A stretch of DNA of 64,000 nucleotides from assembly GCF_001697225.1 (NCBI RefSeq), contig NZ_CP014671.1, positions 1,364,001 to 1,428,000 on the forward strand, read 5' to 3'. The notes beneath the pieces were generated by a model. That model had not been told where the DNA came from. It ran no database searches and worked only from the letters and a program-made list of their open reading frames with translations. The DNA comes from Immundisolibacter cernigliae. GTDB taxonomy: Bacteria > Pseudomonadota > Gammaproteobacteria > Immundisolibacterales > Immundisolibacteraceae. Position 1 is the first letter of the stretch; every line of letters starts with the position of its first letter. A program made the translations under genes and the position numbers. Positions 8,998-19,685 of the stretch are shown here, in pieces.

Positions 8998-11069
8998 TGG
9001 AGCAGACCGACGAAGATTTCTTCCACGACTTCCGACAGGAACTGTTGGCGGGCGCCGAAGCCAATGGCAGCTTCCAGCTTTCCGAATTCATGGAGGCCAT
9101 CGCGAACGACCTTGTCGAGACAGGGTTCACGGAAGGTTTTGAATTCTGCCATTTCCGGGCGCAGCGTGGCATGCGCGTGGACGGCTACTGGTTCAGTGAC
9201 GAAGGAGTTCTGGATCTCTTCATCGCGGACTTCGACTCCCGAAACGAGCTGGCATCGCTCACCAGAACGGAAGTGGCCGCGGCATTCAAGCGTGTTGCCA
9301 ACTTCTTCGAGGCCAGTGCCAACAAGGGCTTGGCCGGCGAACTGGAGGTCACATCGCCGGAGTACGGCCTTGCCAGGCAGATTGCGGATCGCAAGGACGC
9401 CATTCGGCAGGTCAACCTGGTTCTCTTCTCCGAGCGCACGCTCAGCGAGAAGATTCAGGCCCTTCCCGATACGGAAGTGGCAGGTGTTCCGGCTGCTCAC
9501 CACATCTGGGACATCTCACGACTTCATCGTCAACGAAGCTCCCGCAGCCACAAGGAGCCACTCGACCTCGACTTCGAGCAGATGTTCGGCAAGGGTATCG
9601 CATGCCTTCCCGCACACTTGGGGACCGACGCCTATCAATCCTATCTCATGGTCATGCCTGCCGAGGTGCTGGCGACCCTGTACGAGAGATTCGGAGCGCG
9701 TTTGCTTGAGCAGAACGTCCGAACATTCCTGCAGGCCCGCGGCAATGTGAACCAGGGAATAAGGGCAACGATCCTGAACGAGCCGGGAATGTTCTTTGCG
9801 TACAACAACGGGATCACGGCCACTGCGCAGAGTGTCGAGACCGCGACGACGGATTTCGGTCTGGCGATCACAAGGGTTGTCGACCTTCAAATCGTCAATG
9901 GGGGCCAGACCACGGCATCGCTGTTCCATACACGGAAGCGGGACAAGGCAGATCTTTCCCAGATATTCGTCCAGTTGAAGCTGTCTGTCATCGATAGCCA
10001 ACAGAGCGAAACGGTCGTTCCAAGGATATCGGAGTACGCGAACACCCAGAATCGGGTGAATGCCGCCGACTTCTTCTCGAACCACCCGTTCCATGTGCGG
10101 ATGGAAGGGTTTTCCCGGCGGATCTGGGCGCCGGCGCAGAAGGGCGCCCCGCGCGAGACGAGGTGGTTTTATGAGCGCGCACGCGGCCAGTATGCCGATG
10201 CACAGTCGAAGCTCACACCTGCGGAGCAGCGTCGATTCAAGGCGGAGCATCCCAAGCCACAGATGTTCACGAAGACGGACCTTGCGAAGTTCGAGAATGT
10301 CTGGGATGACCACCCCAAGTGGGTGAATCTTGGCTCCCAGAAGAACTTTGCGCGCTACGCCGCCCGAATCGGCAGCGAGTGGGAAAAATCTTCCGACGCG
10401 TTCAATGAGTTCTATTTCAAGAGGGCTGTCGCGCGCGGGCTGATCTTCCGCGCCACGGAGCGCATTGTTTCTGCGCAGCCTTGGTACAACGGCGGATACC
10501 GAGCAAATATCGTGGCCTACACGTTGGCGGTACTCGGTGACATCACGAAGCGCAGGAAGGAGAGCATCGACTTTCTGGGCATCTGGAATGCACAGAAGGT
10601 CGACCCAGTGCTCGAAAGTGCCATCGCTGTCGTGTCAGGGGTCGTGAACGACGCCATCATCCACCCGCCGCAAGGCGTTTCCAACATTTCCGAGTGGTGC
10701 AAGAAGGAGGCGTGCTGGACGAGGATACAGGCTCGTAGCGAAGCGATCGCCAATCTCCTACCGTCCGAGTTCTACGATCGACTTGTACCGCAGGATGATC
10801 AGGCAGCGATCGTGAAGGCTGCGAAGCAGACGCAGAGGATCGACAACGGCATCGAGGCGCAACGAAAAGTGCTGACCGTTCCCGCTGCGGAATGGGCTCG
10901 CATCCATCAGTCGTTGCTTGAGAAGGGTCTGCTCACGCCGAAGGAAGACGGCGTGCTCAGAGTTGCCATGCAGGGTCGCTCCAAGCTCCCGACAGAAAAG
11001 CAGAGTGTGGTGTTGCTGGAGATTCTCGACAAGGGGCGGCTGGAAGGCGTGGTTGTGAGTGATCCCTGA
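8997..11069 (+). CDS. AIPR-family (abortive infection phage resistance) protein
   Basis: About 690 residues; the ATG at 8997 follows GGAGG (8988-8992) and overlaps the previous stop by one base (TGATG). The AIPR signature IVNGGQTTASLFHTRKR lies near residue 300, preceded by FFAYNNGITATAQSVE and followed by the conserved NTQNRVNAADFFSNHPF. AIPR proteins have been linked to abortive phage infection and recur at the end of GHKL-Z1-nuclease operons. The molecular activity is not settled; a nuclease or effector role is inference. Confidence 0.9.
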   Translation: MEQTDEDFFHDFRQELLAGAEANGSFQLSEFMEAIANDLVETGFTEGFEFCHFRAQRGMRVDGYWFSDEGVLDLFIADFDSRNELASLTRTEVAAAFKRVANFFEASANKGLAGELEVTSPEYGLARQIADRKDAIRQVNLVLFSERTLSEKIQALPDTEVAGVPAAHHIWDISRLHRQRSSRSHKEPLDLDFEQMFGKGIACLPAHLGTDAYQSYLMVMPAEVLATLYERFGARLLEQNVRTFLQARGNVNQGIRATILNEPGMFFAYNNGITATAQSVETATTDFGLAITRVVDLQIVNGGQTTASLFHTRKRDKADLSQIFVQLKLSVIDSQQSETVVPRISEYANTQNRVNAADFFSNHPFHVRMEGFSRRIWAPAQKGAPRETRWFYERARGQYADAQSKLTPAEQRRFKAEHPKPQMFTKTDLAKFENVWDDHPKWVNLGSQKNFARYAARIGSEWEKSSDAFNEFYFKRAVARGLIFRATERIVSAQPWYNGGYRANIVAYTLAVLGDITKRRKESIDFLGIWNAQKVDPVLESAIAVVSGVVNDAIIHPPQGVSNISEWCKKEACWTRIQARSEAIANLLPSEFYDRLVPQDDQAAIVKAAKQTQRIDNGIEAQRKVLTVPAAEWARIHQSLLEKGLLTPKEDGVLRVAMQGRSKLPTEKQSVVLLEILDKGRLEGVVVSDP

Positions 11070-11234
11070 CCGAAGGATTGAAGAGTCCCTAATCCTGCGT
11101 GAAGCTACCCACAGCGATGTTTACTGCCAGCGCGAGCAGCATCAGCAGTGGTGCAGGGACGCCTGTAGCGCAAGATGGCCCACTTGGTTGGCCTATTCGA
11201 TCTCCGTTGGCACCATCTCACGGGGGAACTAAAA
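11070..11234. other. Spacer between the two defence cassettes
   Basis: No gene. An AGGATT/AATCCT inverted repeat (11074-11079, 11091-11096) right after the AIPR stop could be a weak terminator but lacks a T tract. The DUF3800 start at 11235 has a purine-rich GGGGGAACT ahead of it. No clear promoter or structured leader was recognised. Confidence 0.35.
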
Positions 11235-12290
11235 ATGGAGTGCTTCCGGATTGACGAGAGCGGCTACACAGGTTTCGATCTGCTAAACCCGGAACAACGC
11301 TTTCAAGGCGCCACGGCAATCGCGATCAGCGATGACGAAGCAGCACGCCTGATCCGAGAGCATTTCCCCAAACTGCAGGCGCCCGAACTCAAGTACCGGT
11401 CACTCGCGCGCCGCCCCAGCTACCGACAGCCACTCTTAGACCTGCAGCGCCTCGTGCTGTCCCGACATAAGTGTGTGACCTACGTCTGCGACAAGCGCTT
11501 CCTGCTGCTGTTGATGTTCCTGGATTACGCCGTCGAACCCTTCTACTACGAGCGCGGACTGGACGTCTATGAGGATGGCCAGAACTACTCGCTGGCTTCG
11601 CTGCTCTACACCGCCGGTCCAACCTTGCTTGGCAAGGAGGCATTCGAGGCCTTACTGATCGCTTTCCAGCGCGCAGTCAAGGAGAAAACCGAGGATGCCC
11701 TGCGTGAGCTTGTGTTGGCGGCCAGTCGCCTCAATTGGCGCGAGTTGCCCGAGGCTCTGGTGCCGCTGGTGCAGGCATCACCAGAATGTCTGTCTGCCAT
11801 CGCCACCCCTGGCGTCACGACCGATGCGGCGATCGTAGTGTTGCAGGCCCTAATCAGCCGGATGGAGCTGATGGCTGATGGAGCGTATCGGGTCGAACAT
11901 GACCAGTCGAAGAACCTGCTTGTCTATCACGACCTGCTCCAGCGCTACATCGACCACCAGCACGGGGTCGAGTTCAGGCAGACCCAGATCGCGAGCATCC
12001 AGTTCCCCCTCAAGCTGTCTTCCGTCAGTCAGGTCGACTCGAAGGCCAGTTCAGCGGTGCAGGTCGCCGACGTCATGATCGGCGCTGCCATTGAGGCCGC
12101 CAACGGACTGACGGGCCTGCGCCCGCCGTTGCTGGAGCCGCAGGCGGTGATGTCGCTGTATGCGGATGATCAGTTCATCCACTTGGTGCCGTCGATCGAC
12201 TTCACTGAGCAGAAAGAATTTCGGCAAGGCACGCAGGCGGCACAGATGATCGACTATTTCGCCAAGCACTTCGGCACGAAACCTTCGTGA
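11235..12290 (+). CDS. DUF3800-domain protein at the head of a Gabija-like cassette
   Basis: A 351-residue protein. The RNase H-like DUF3800 fold is suggested by an N-terminal FRIDESGYTG with a catalytic-type Asp, VEHDQSKNL in the middle and VDSKASSAVQVADVMIGA near the C terminus with a second acidic cluster. The ATG at 11235 is preferred over 11175 because a purine-rich site precedes it and homology begins there. It lies 37 bp upstream of the OLD-nuclease gene on the same strand, so it is probably a third member of that system. DUF3800 activity is generally unproven; a nuclease role is inferred. Confidence 0.8.
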   Translation: MECFRIDESGYTGFDLLNPEQRFQGATAIAISDDEAARLIREHFPKLQAPELKYRSLARRPSYRQPLLDLQRLVLSRHKCVTYVCDKRFLLLLMFLDYAVEPFYYERGLDVYEDGQNYSLASLLYTAGPTLLGKEAFEALLIAFQRAVKEKTEDALRELVLAASRLNWRELPEALVPLVQASPECLSAIATPGVTTDAAIVVLQALISRMELMADGAYRVEHDQSKNLLVYHDLLQRYIDHQHGVEFRQTQIASIQFPLKLSSVSQVDSKASSAVQVADVMIGAAIEAANGLTGLRPPLLEPQAVMSLYADDQFIHLVPSIDFTEQKEFRQGTQAAQMIDYFAKHFGTKPS

Positions 12291-12327
12291 GGCCATCACG
12301 AGACGCAGACCACTGAAGAGACAGCGC

Positions 12328-14061
12328 ATGGCAAGGATCAGAAAAATCGAGATCGCCAACTTCCGCGGCATCCAGCTGCTGGCCTGGTGCCCGACGCCTG
12401 GCATCAACTGCCTGATCGGCCCGGGTGACAGTGGCAAGTCCACGGTACTGGACGCGATCGATCTATGCCTGGGGGCCAGGCGCAATGTCCAGTTCTCGGA
12501 TGCGGACTTCTTCGGCCTGGACATCACGATCCCAATCAGCATCACGCTGACGCTCGGCGACCTTGATGACAGCATGAGGACGCTGGAGGGCTTCGGTGCA
12601 TTTCTGCGCGGATACCACGCCAACACTGGCGTCGTCGAGGACGAACCCTCGGCCGGCGTGGAGGTTGTGCTCTGCCTGAACCTGACGGTCGCCAGTGACC
12701 TGGAGCCCTCGTGGACCCTTGTCTCCGACCGCGCCGCACAGCAAGGCATCGTCAAGACGCTCGCATGGAAGGATCGCGTCGCCCTGGCGCCCACTCGCAT
12801 CGGTGCACTGGCGGACTTCCACTTGGGATGGCAGCGCGGCTCCGTACTGAACCGCATCTCGGAGGAGCGAGCCGACGCTTCAGCCGCTCTGGTCCAGGCC
12901 GCAAGGGATGCGCGCAGTGCCTTCGGAGACCAGGCCGAACAACAGTTGGGAGAAGCGCTGGGGATCGTCACCACCGCTGCTCAGGAGCTGGGCGTCAACA
13001 TCGGCGCCAAGGCCAAGGCGCTGCTGGATTCGCATTCGGTGTCGTTCGGTGGCGGTACCATCTCCCTACACAACGAAAGCGGCATCCCCCTTCGCAGCCT
13101 GGGCGTCGGTTCCACGCGTCTGCTTGTCGCCGGCCTGCAGCGCAAGGCGGCCGGTCAGGCGTCGATCGTGCTCTCGGACGAACTGGAGTACGGGCTGGAG
13201 CCGCACCGCATCGCGCGGTTCCTGGGCTCCCTCGGTGCCAAGGAGGCCGCTGCTCCGCTGCAGGTGTTCCTCACTACCCACTCACCCGTGGCGCTGAGAG
13301 AACTGTCGGGCGGCCAGCTCTTCGTGCTGCGCCGTGGTCCCCAGGGCCACGAGGTTCGCTTGGTCGGCGGCGACAATGATATCCAGAGCACGATCCGCCT
13401 CTATCCCGAGGCCTTCTTGGCTGGTTCCGTGGTCGTGTGCGAGGGAGCCAGCGAGATCGGCCTGTTGCGCGGCCTAGACTTGTACAGGCTTGACCAGGGG
13501 AATGCGTCACTGGCTGCATTGGGTGTGGCCCTCATTGACTGCGGTGGCGGGGAGCCGGACCGACCATATGCCCGCGCTGCAGCGTTCCAGTCTCTGGGCT
13601 ACCGGGTGATGGTGCTGCGCGACGACGACAAGAAGCCCACACCTGCTATCGAGCAGGCATTTGTCCAGAACGGTGGCGCCGTCGTTGCCTACCGAGCGGG
13701 TCGGGCGCTGGAGGACGAACTGTTCGGCAGTCTCACGCCGGCTGCCTGCCAGAGGCTGATCGGCTACGCCAACGAATTGCATGGCGACCTGATCGTCGAA
13801 CACCTGCGCACTGTCTCGAACAACACGCTCACCTTCCAGCAGATCTGGGACGAAATCCAGAACACCGGCCTCCTGTCGGCCGAACGCAGGGCCATCCTTG
13901 GTCAGGCAGCGCGCATCCGAAAGGCTGGCTGGTTCAAGCAAATCTCGTGGATGGAGGATGTGGCGAGGACCATCGTTGCACCGGACCTGCATCTTTGCGA
14001 TCAGGGCTTCCGTGCGCTGATGGACCAGGTATTCGGGTGGGCCGCTGATGGACCACGTTGA
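12328..14061 (+). CDS. gajA: OLD-family ATPase/TOPRIM nuclease, GajA-like
   Basis: A 577-residue protein, close to the length of characterised GajA. The ABC-type ATPase half shows Walker A GPGDSGKST (near residue 32), a signature-like GVGSTRLL, Walker B SIVLSDELEYGLEP and a TTHSP switch. The C-terminal TOPRIM half shows VVVCEGASEIGLL (catalytic Glu, near residue 370) and LRDDDKKPT (acidic pair). GajA nicks DNA when nucleotide pools fall during phage infection. The gene overlaps the helicase gene by 14 bp, the typical Gabija arrangement. The pairing supports GajA rather than a stand-alone OLD protein. Confidence 0.85.
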   Translation: MARIRKIEIANFRGIQLLAWCPTPGINCLIGPGDSGKSTVLDAIDLCLGARRNVQFSDADFFGLDITIPISITLTLGDLDDSMRTLEGFGAFLRGYHANTGVVEDEPSAGVEVVLCLNLTVASDLEPSWTLVSDRAAQQGIVKTLAWKDRVALAPTRIGALADFHLGWQRGSVLNRISEERADASAALVQAARDARSAFGDQAEQQLGEALGIVTTAAQELGVNIGAKAKALLDSHSVSFGGGTISLHNESGIPLRSLGVGSTRLLVAGLQRKAAGQASIVLSDELEYGLEPHRIARFLGSLGAKEAAAPLQVFLTTHSPVALRELSGGQLFVLRRGPQGHEVRLVGGDNDIQSTIRLYPEAFLAGSVVVCEGASEIGLLRGLDLYRLDQGNASLAALGVALIDCGGGEPDRPYARAAAFQSLGYRVMVLRDDDKKPTPAIEQAFVQNGGAVVAYRAGRALEDELFGSLTPAACQRLIGYANELHGDLIVEHLRTVSNNTLTFQQIWDEIQNTGLLSAERRAILGQAARIRKAGWFKQISWMEDVARTIVAPDLHLCDQGFRALMDQVFGWAADGPR

Positions 14062-15460
14062 AATCGACCTTCGTGCAATCGAACGCGGAACGGTCACCGC
14101 ACCGGCCGGCTGCGGCAAGACACAGTTGATTGCCCACGCGCTTGCGGGTCATCGGGGCAACAAGCCCATCCTCGTGCTGACACACACGAACGCCGGGGTC
14201 GCGGCCCTGCGTGGCCGGCTGGACCGCGCCGGTGTACCAGCCAGCGCCTATCGATTGAGCACGATCGATGGCTGGGCCATCCGGCTCATCTCGACCTTTC
14301 CCAGCCGCAGCGCCCACGATCCGGAGATTCTGCGGCTGGCTGCACCTTCGCGGGACTACCCGGCAATCCGCGACGCCGCCTGGAAGCTGCTGCAAGCCGG
14401 GCACGTCAGTGAGGTGCTGAAAGCCTCATACGTGCATCTGATCGTGGATGAGTACCAGGATTGTTTGGTGCCTCAGCACTACATCGTCTATTTCCTCTCG
14501 TTGATCTTGCCGACCTGCGTGCTGGGCGACCCCATGCAGGCGATCTTCGGGTTCCGGGGCAATGCGCTGGCCGACTGGAACCAGCACGTGTGCGCGCATT
14601 TTCCTGTCGTCGGGGAACTGGCAACGCCCTGGCGATGGCGCAACGCCGGCGCGGAAGCGCTGGGACAATGGTTGCTGGAGGCTCGCCGGTTGTTGGCGGC
14701 GGGGCAGTCGGTGGATCTACGTAGTGGGCCACCGGAGCATGTGATCTGGAGGGAGGCCGTACCGCCCAACGACCATGCTCAGCGCCTAGCCGCTGCGAGG
14801 ACGGCATCGCCAACCGCTGACGGGCGCGTGCTCATCATCGCCGATAGCCGCAACCGAACAGCTCAGCAGAACTTTGCGAGCCAGACGCCGGGCGCTTCGA
14901 CGGTCGAGGCCGTCGATCTGCAAGACCTCATCGCCTTCGCCAGCAACTTTGATGCGGGGACACCGAATGCCCTCGCGCAGTTACTGGCGCTGGCGCAGAG
15001 CGTCATGACCAATGTGGGCGTGGCGGAGTTGACGCGGCGCCTGGAGTCGTTGGCAAAGGGAACTGCAAGGAATCCTCCGAACGAGGCGGAAAGCCGCGCA
15101 CTGGCGTTCGGGCGCGCGCCCTCTCTCGCTACGGCCACCGCCTTGTTGTCGGAACTGAGGGCACTGCCGAACGTGCGTGTGCATCGGCCGACCATCCTCT
15201 ACGGCGCGCTCAAGGCGCTCCGAGAAGCCTCGTCGGGGACCGTCCCTCTGGCAGAAGCGGCCCGGCGCGTGCGGGAAGAGAACCGGCTGTTGGGGCGCCC
15301 GCTACCAAAACGCGCGGTCGGCAGCACGCTGTTGCTCAAGGGGCTGGAAGCGGAAGTGGCGGTGGTGCTGAATGTCGAGGATATGAGCGCACAGAACCTC
15401 TACGTCGCCATGACCAGGGGGTTGAACCGCCCCGGTAACCCCGGAGACTCGTTGGTGTGA
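14048..15460 (+). CDS. gajB: UvrD-like helicase, GajB-like; C terminus replaced by an IS insertion
   Basis: As it reads now, a 470-residue protein with superfamily I motifs: I TAPAGCGKTQLI (near residue 17), Ia VLTHTNAG, II LIVDEYQDC (near residue 133), III LGDPMQAIFGFRG, and V/VI ending in NLYVAMTRG (near residue 458). After Gly458 the frame enters an IS3-family element and adds LNRPGNPGDSLV before a stop inside the IS. Joining 15422 to 16735 restores SMKLVVCSASSVIG and a stop at 16778, a normal UvrD-type end of 472 residues. All catalytic motifs remain, so activity may be reduced or retained. Confidence 0.85.
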   Translation: MDHVEIDLRAIERGTVTAPAGCGKTQLIAHALAGHRGNKPILVLTHTNAGVAALRGRLDRAGVPASAYRLSTIDGWAIRLISTFPSRSAHDPEILRLAAPSRDYPAIRDAAWKLLQAGHVSEVLKASYVHLIVDEYQDCLVPQHYIVYFLSLILPTCVLGDPMQAIFGFRGNALADWNQHVCAHFPVVGELATPWRWRNAGAEALGQWLLEARRLLAAGQSVDLRSGPPEHVIWREAVPPNDHAQRLAAARTASPTADGRVLIIADSRNRTAQQNFASQTPGASTVEAVDLQDLIAFASNFDAGTPNALAQLLALAQSVMTNVGVAELTRRLESLAKGTARNPPNEAESRALAFGRAPSLATATALLSELRALPNVRVHRPTILYGALKALREASSGTVPLAEAARRVREENRLLGRPLPKRAVGSTLLLKGLEAEVAVVLNVEDMSAQNLYVAMTRGLNRPGNPGDSLV

Positions 15461-15461
15461 G

Positions 15462-16681
<1,220 letters not shown>

Positions 16682-16734
16682 GGCTCTATCCTCTCAAGGG
16701 AATGAGCCTCCGGGAAAGCCGGGGCGGTTCAGGT

Positions 16735-16778
16735 CGATGAAGCTCGTAGTGTGTAGCGCCAGTTCCGTGATCGGCTAG
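16735..16778 (+). pseudogene. Displaced 3' end of the gajB-like helicase gene
   Basis: These 44 bases are the part of the helicase gene cut off by the IS. Read with the T at 15422 they give SMKLVVCSASSVIG and a TAG at 16776-16778. The stop overlaps the stop codon of the convergent TIGR03747 gene (16775-16777), so the defence cassette ends flush against the ICE core with no spacer. Confidence 0.85.
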
Positions 16779-17524
16779 AGATACTTCTTGAACGTCGCCG
16801 CCGCAATGCACACCGCCACGCCGAGCAATGTGGCGCTGGGCAGCAGGATCAGCAGCGGGTTCACGCTGACCGGCAGTGCCAGGTAAGTCACCCACGGCAG
16901 TACGGCCAGCGGGATCAGGCTGGCCCTGGCGCGGTGATAGATGAACCCCGACTCGCGTCCCGCGCCGAAGCGGCGGATGTCCCGGCGCACCAGGCCGTCG
17001 ACCAGCCCGACGAAGGCGGCCATCAGGAACAGCGGCAGGGTCAGGCAGAGCACCAGCAGCCGCACGAGGAAGACCAGCGTCGTGTAGGCCGAGGCGATCA
17101 GGTAGCTCTCCACGTTCACGTAGACCAAGCCGATGTAGTGGCGGAAATCCTTGGTCGGGCGGTGGCTGCCGGCGCTGGCCTGCGTCGAGGCGTCGCGTAT
17201 CCAGTCCAGCAGACCGCTGCGCACGAACAGCCAGTCGTAGCCCTGCGCGACCAGCCGGAGCGCGGTGCGCCCCGGCTCCTGCACCAGCGCGCTGCGCGTG
17301 AAATGCGTGGAGAGCTGATCCAGCTCGTGGTGCAGCATGCCCTGCGCGTGGCGCCAGCCCTGCTCGGGCCAGAAGAAGTGCATGCCGACGCATTCGATCA
17401 GGATGCACAGCAGCAGCGCGCCGCACAGCACGCCGAAGAAGCGGAACGGCAGCGTGACCAGGCCGGCGATCAGCCCCTGCTGTCGTTGCTGCTGGCGCTG
17501 GGCCGCGACGGCCGGATCGCTCAT
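16775..17524 (-). CDS. TIGR03747-type ICE membrane protein
   Basis: A 249-residue protein with four or more hydrophobic segments, the first in GLIAGLVTLPFRFFGVLCGA and others around residues 140-165 and 205-240. It matches the TIGR03747 family of ICE membrane proteins, always found next to the coupling protein. Its start overlaps the TraD stop by four bases. In related elements the RAQPRD gene is next downstream; here the defence cargo intervenes. Confidence 0.85.
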   Translation of the reverse strand: MSDPAVAAQRQQQRQQGLIAGLVTLPFRFFGVLCGALLLCILIECVGMHFFWPEQGWRHAQGMLHHELDQLSTHFTRSALVQEPGRTALRLVAQGYDWLFVRSGLLDWIRDASTQASAGSHRPTKDFRHYIGLVYVNVESYLIASAYTTLVFLVRLLVLCLTLPLFLMAAFVGLVDGLVRRDIRRFGAGRESGFIYHRARASLIPLAVLPWVTYLALPVSVNPLLILLPSATLLGVAVCIAAATFKKYL

Positions 17525-19677
17525 GCATCGGCCTCTTCAGCCGCGGCCATCTGCTTGAAGTCGTCCAGCAGGTCGTCGGGCAGCGCCTTGTCCTGCAGGC
17601 CGGGGATGCCCTGGTTCTCCCACCAGTCTCCCGCCTCGACGTAGTGCTGTCGCATGTAGCCGGCCAGCTCCTGCAGATCCTTCGGCATGGCTTCGTCGGG
17701 GTCGGGCGCCGGCAGCGGCATGCGGACTTTCCAGAGGTTGCCGCCCTCGGTCAGCGCGAAGCACTGCCCCTTGGGCAGCGCCACCACATGCGCGGGCTCG
17801 ATCAGCGGCACGCTGTTGCTGCTGATGCGGTCCTGGGTGTTGGACGTGAACGCGGTATTGCCGTGCGGGTCGGAGCTGTCGGTGGCGCCGCTCATGATCG
17901 CGGTGGCATGGACATCGACCTTGGGCAGTTGTCGCGTCAGCAGTTCGGCGGTGGCGGTCTCGCGCACGCGCAGCATGAATAGATTGTTGAAGTTGCCGAC
18001 CACCTGGCCGGCCTTGGCGCGGTTGCCGATGCGCGCTTCGATGTCGCTGAGCGTCTGCGTGTAGGCCGTCACCTGCACGCCGGCACCGCCGCCCTTGTTG
18101 ACCATCGGGATGAACTCGTCGCCCATGAGTTCATTGAATTCGTCGGCGTGGACGTTGATCGGGATCCTGGCGCCCACCGTTGCGCCGGGTAGCCCGTCGT
18201 CGATGCCGAACTTGTAGATGTGGCCGGCGACCGAGACCAGGTCGCTGAACATCGAGTTGCCCACCGCCGCCGCGACTTCGGCGTCGGACAGAGCATCCAG
18301 CCCCACGTAGACCACCGCGCGTTTGCGGATGACCTGCATCCAGTCGAAGATCGGCCGCCGGTCGGACAGGTCGGAATAGTTCGGTGCAAGCAGTTGCGCG
18401 ATCTTGCCGGTGGTGAGCTTCTCCAGCAGCGGCAGCAGCGAAGCGACGATCTTGTCGAAGTACGTCCGGTCGTAGCGCACGGCGCTGCGCAGGCCGTCGA
18501 GCACCGGGTCATAGATGCGCACCTGGGACAGGTACTGTTCGAGGGCCACCACGCGCTTCTCGCGCCCGATCATGTTGCGCGGGATGTTCTTGTCGTTCAG
18601 CCTGGCTTCGAGCTGGACGATGACCTCCCAGGCCTTCGGCTCGCTCTTGGCGAAGTAGTGCTGGGCGTACTCGATGAACAGCGCGTCGATGTTGATGACG
18701 TGGCGCTGGATCAGCAGGTAGTCCGGCCGCTGCCCCAGCTCGACCAGGGCGCGCGCGATGATGTTGACGAAGCGCCAGGCGAATTCGCGGAACGCGGCGC
18801 TGTTGCCTTCGCCCGAGAGCTGTCCGGCGATGCGCGTGGCCACCTCGGAGATCCGCCCGAACCGGCCGACGGCGTTGTAGCGCGCCGAGATGTCCGGCCA
18901 GCCCAGATGGAAGACGTAGAACTCGCCTTCGCGCCCGGCGCGCCTGGCTTCCACGTACACGCGCTTGAGCAGGTCCGCATCGCCCTTGGGGTCGAAGACG
19001 ATCACCACCTCGTGCTCGCCGCGGACCTTGCGGCGGATGTCTTGCGTGATGAACAACTCGGCCAGCCGCGTCTTGCCCACGCGCGTGGTGCCCAGCACCA
19101 GCGAATGGCCGACCCGTTCGCCCAGCGGCAGGGTGACATCGACCTCATGCGGCTCGATGCCATGCAGGCGCGGCATTCCGCCGACGGGCGGCAGCGGCCG
19201 CGCCGGGTTTAGCGGGCTGTCCCAGGCCAGCGCGCGCGCCAGCTTCGAGACCGGAAACGGCGCGAACTCAAGCCGTTCCTCCAGCCGCCGTGCGGCCCGG
19301 TGGATCGCCGTCGGCTCGACATAGCGGCGGAACTCCGGCCGGTAGGTCTGCATCAGCCGGTGCGTATGCCGCTGCTCCCAGCGAAAGCCACGGCCGACGA
19401 ACAGCCGTTGCTGACTCACCGGCACGTCGCGGCTGGTCATCACGTAGCGCGGCAGGCGGCGGATGTTGCGGCGATAGCGCAGGATCGCCCAGGCATCGCG
19501 CAGGCGAATCGCGCCGAAGGTCAGGAAGGCCAGTGCCGAGCCCAGGCCGAGCAGCGGATTCAGCGCGAGCGACCACGGTGCCACCAGGCACAGAATCGCG
19601 GCGCCGGTGCAGACCGCCACGGTATGAAGCTCCACCGCTGGCCGCAGCAGCACCTCGACCGCATGCGGTTGGGCCAT
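17521..19677 (-). CDS. traD: Type IV coupling protein TraD (TIGR03743-type)
   Basis: A 718-residue ATPase that links the DNA relaxosome to the mating channel. Two N-terminal membrane helices (about residues 18-60) anchor it. Walker A is GTTRVGKTRLAEL (near residue 195) and Walker B is VVIVFDPKGDADLL. The C-terminal ATPase region contains HADEFNELMGDEF and VQVTAYTQTLSDIEARIGN. The start at 19677 (MAQPHAVEVL) was chosen because homology begins there; the longer open frame upstream is the shadow of the preceding gene. It lies 8 bp after the PFL_4695 gene. Confidence 0.93.
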   Translation of the reverse strand: MAQPHAVEVLLRPAVELHTVAVCTGAAILCLVAPWSLALNPLLGLGSALAFLTFGAIRLRDAWAILRYRRNIRRLPRYVMTSRDVPVSQQRLFVGRGFRWEQRHTHRLMQTYRPEFRRYVEPTAIHRAARRLEERLEFAPFPVSKLARALAWDSPLNPARPLPPVGGMPRLHGIEPHEVDVTLPLGERVGHSLVLGTTRVGKTRLAELFITQDIRRKVRGEHEVVIVFDPKGDADLLKRVYVEARRAGREGEFYVFHLGWPDISARYNAVGRFGRISEVATRIAGQLSGEGNSAAFREFAWRFVNIIARALVELGQRPDYLLIQRHVINIDALFIEYAQHYFAKSEPKAWEVIVQLEARLNDKNIPRNMIGREKRVVALEQYLSQVRIYDPVLDGLRSAVRYDRTYFDKIVASLLPLLEKLTTGKIAQLLAPNYSDLSDRRPIFDWMQVIRKRAVVYVGLDALSDAEVAAAVGNSMFSDLVSVAGHIYKFGIDDGLPGATVGARIPINVHADEFNELMGDEFIPMVNKGGGAGVQVTAYTQTLSDIEARIGNRAKAGQVVGNFNNLFMLRVRETATAELLTRQLPKVDVHATAIMSGATDSSDPHGNTAFTSNTQDRISSNSVPLIEPAHVVALPKGQCFALTEGGNLWKVRMPLPAPDPDEAMPKDLQELAGYMRQHYVEAGDWWENQGIPGLQDKALPDDLLDDFKQMAAAEEADA

Positions 19678-19685
19678 TTGCGCAC

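Noticed and set aside
11070-11234. Structured RNA leader upstream of the DUF3800 gene
   Set aside because: DUF3800-associated RNA motifs are known, but only a weak six-base inverted repeat is seen here, so no RNA was called.
18220-19212. Long plus-strand open frame opposite traD
   Set aside because: It is an antisense shadow in GC-rich DNA. The minus strand carries clear coupling-protein motifs, and the plus frame has none.
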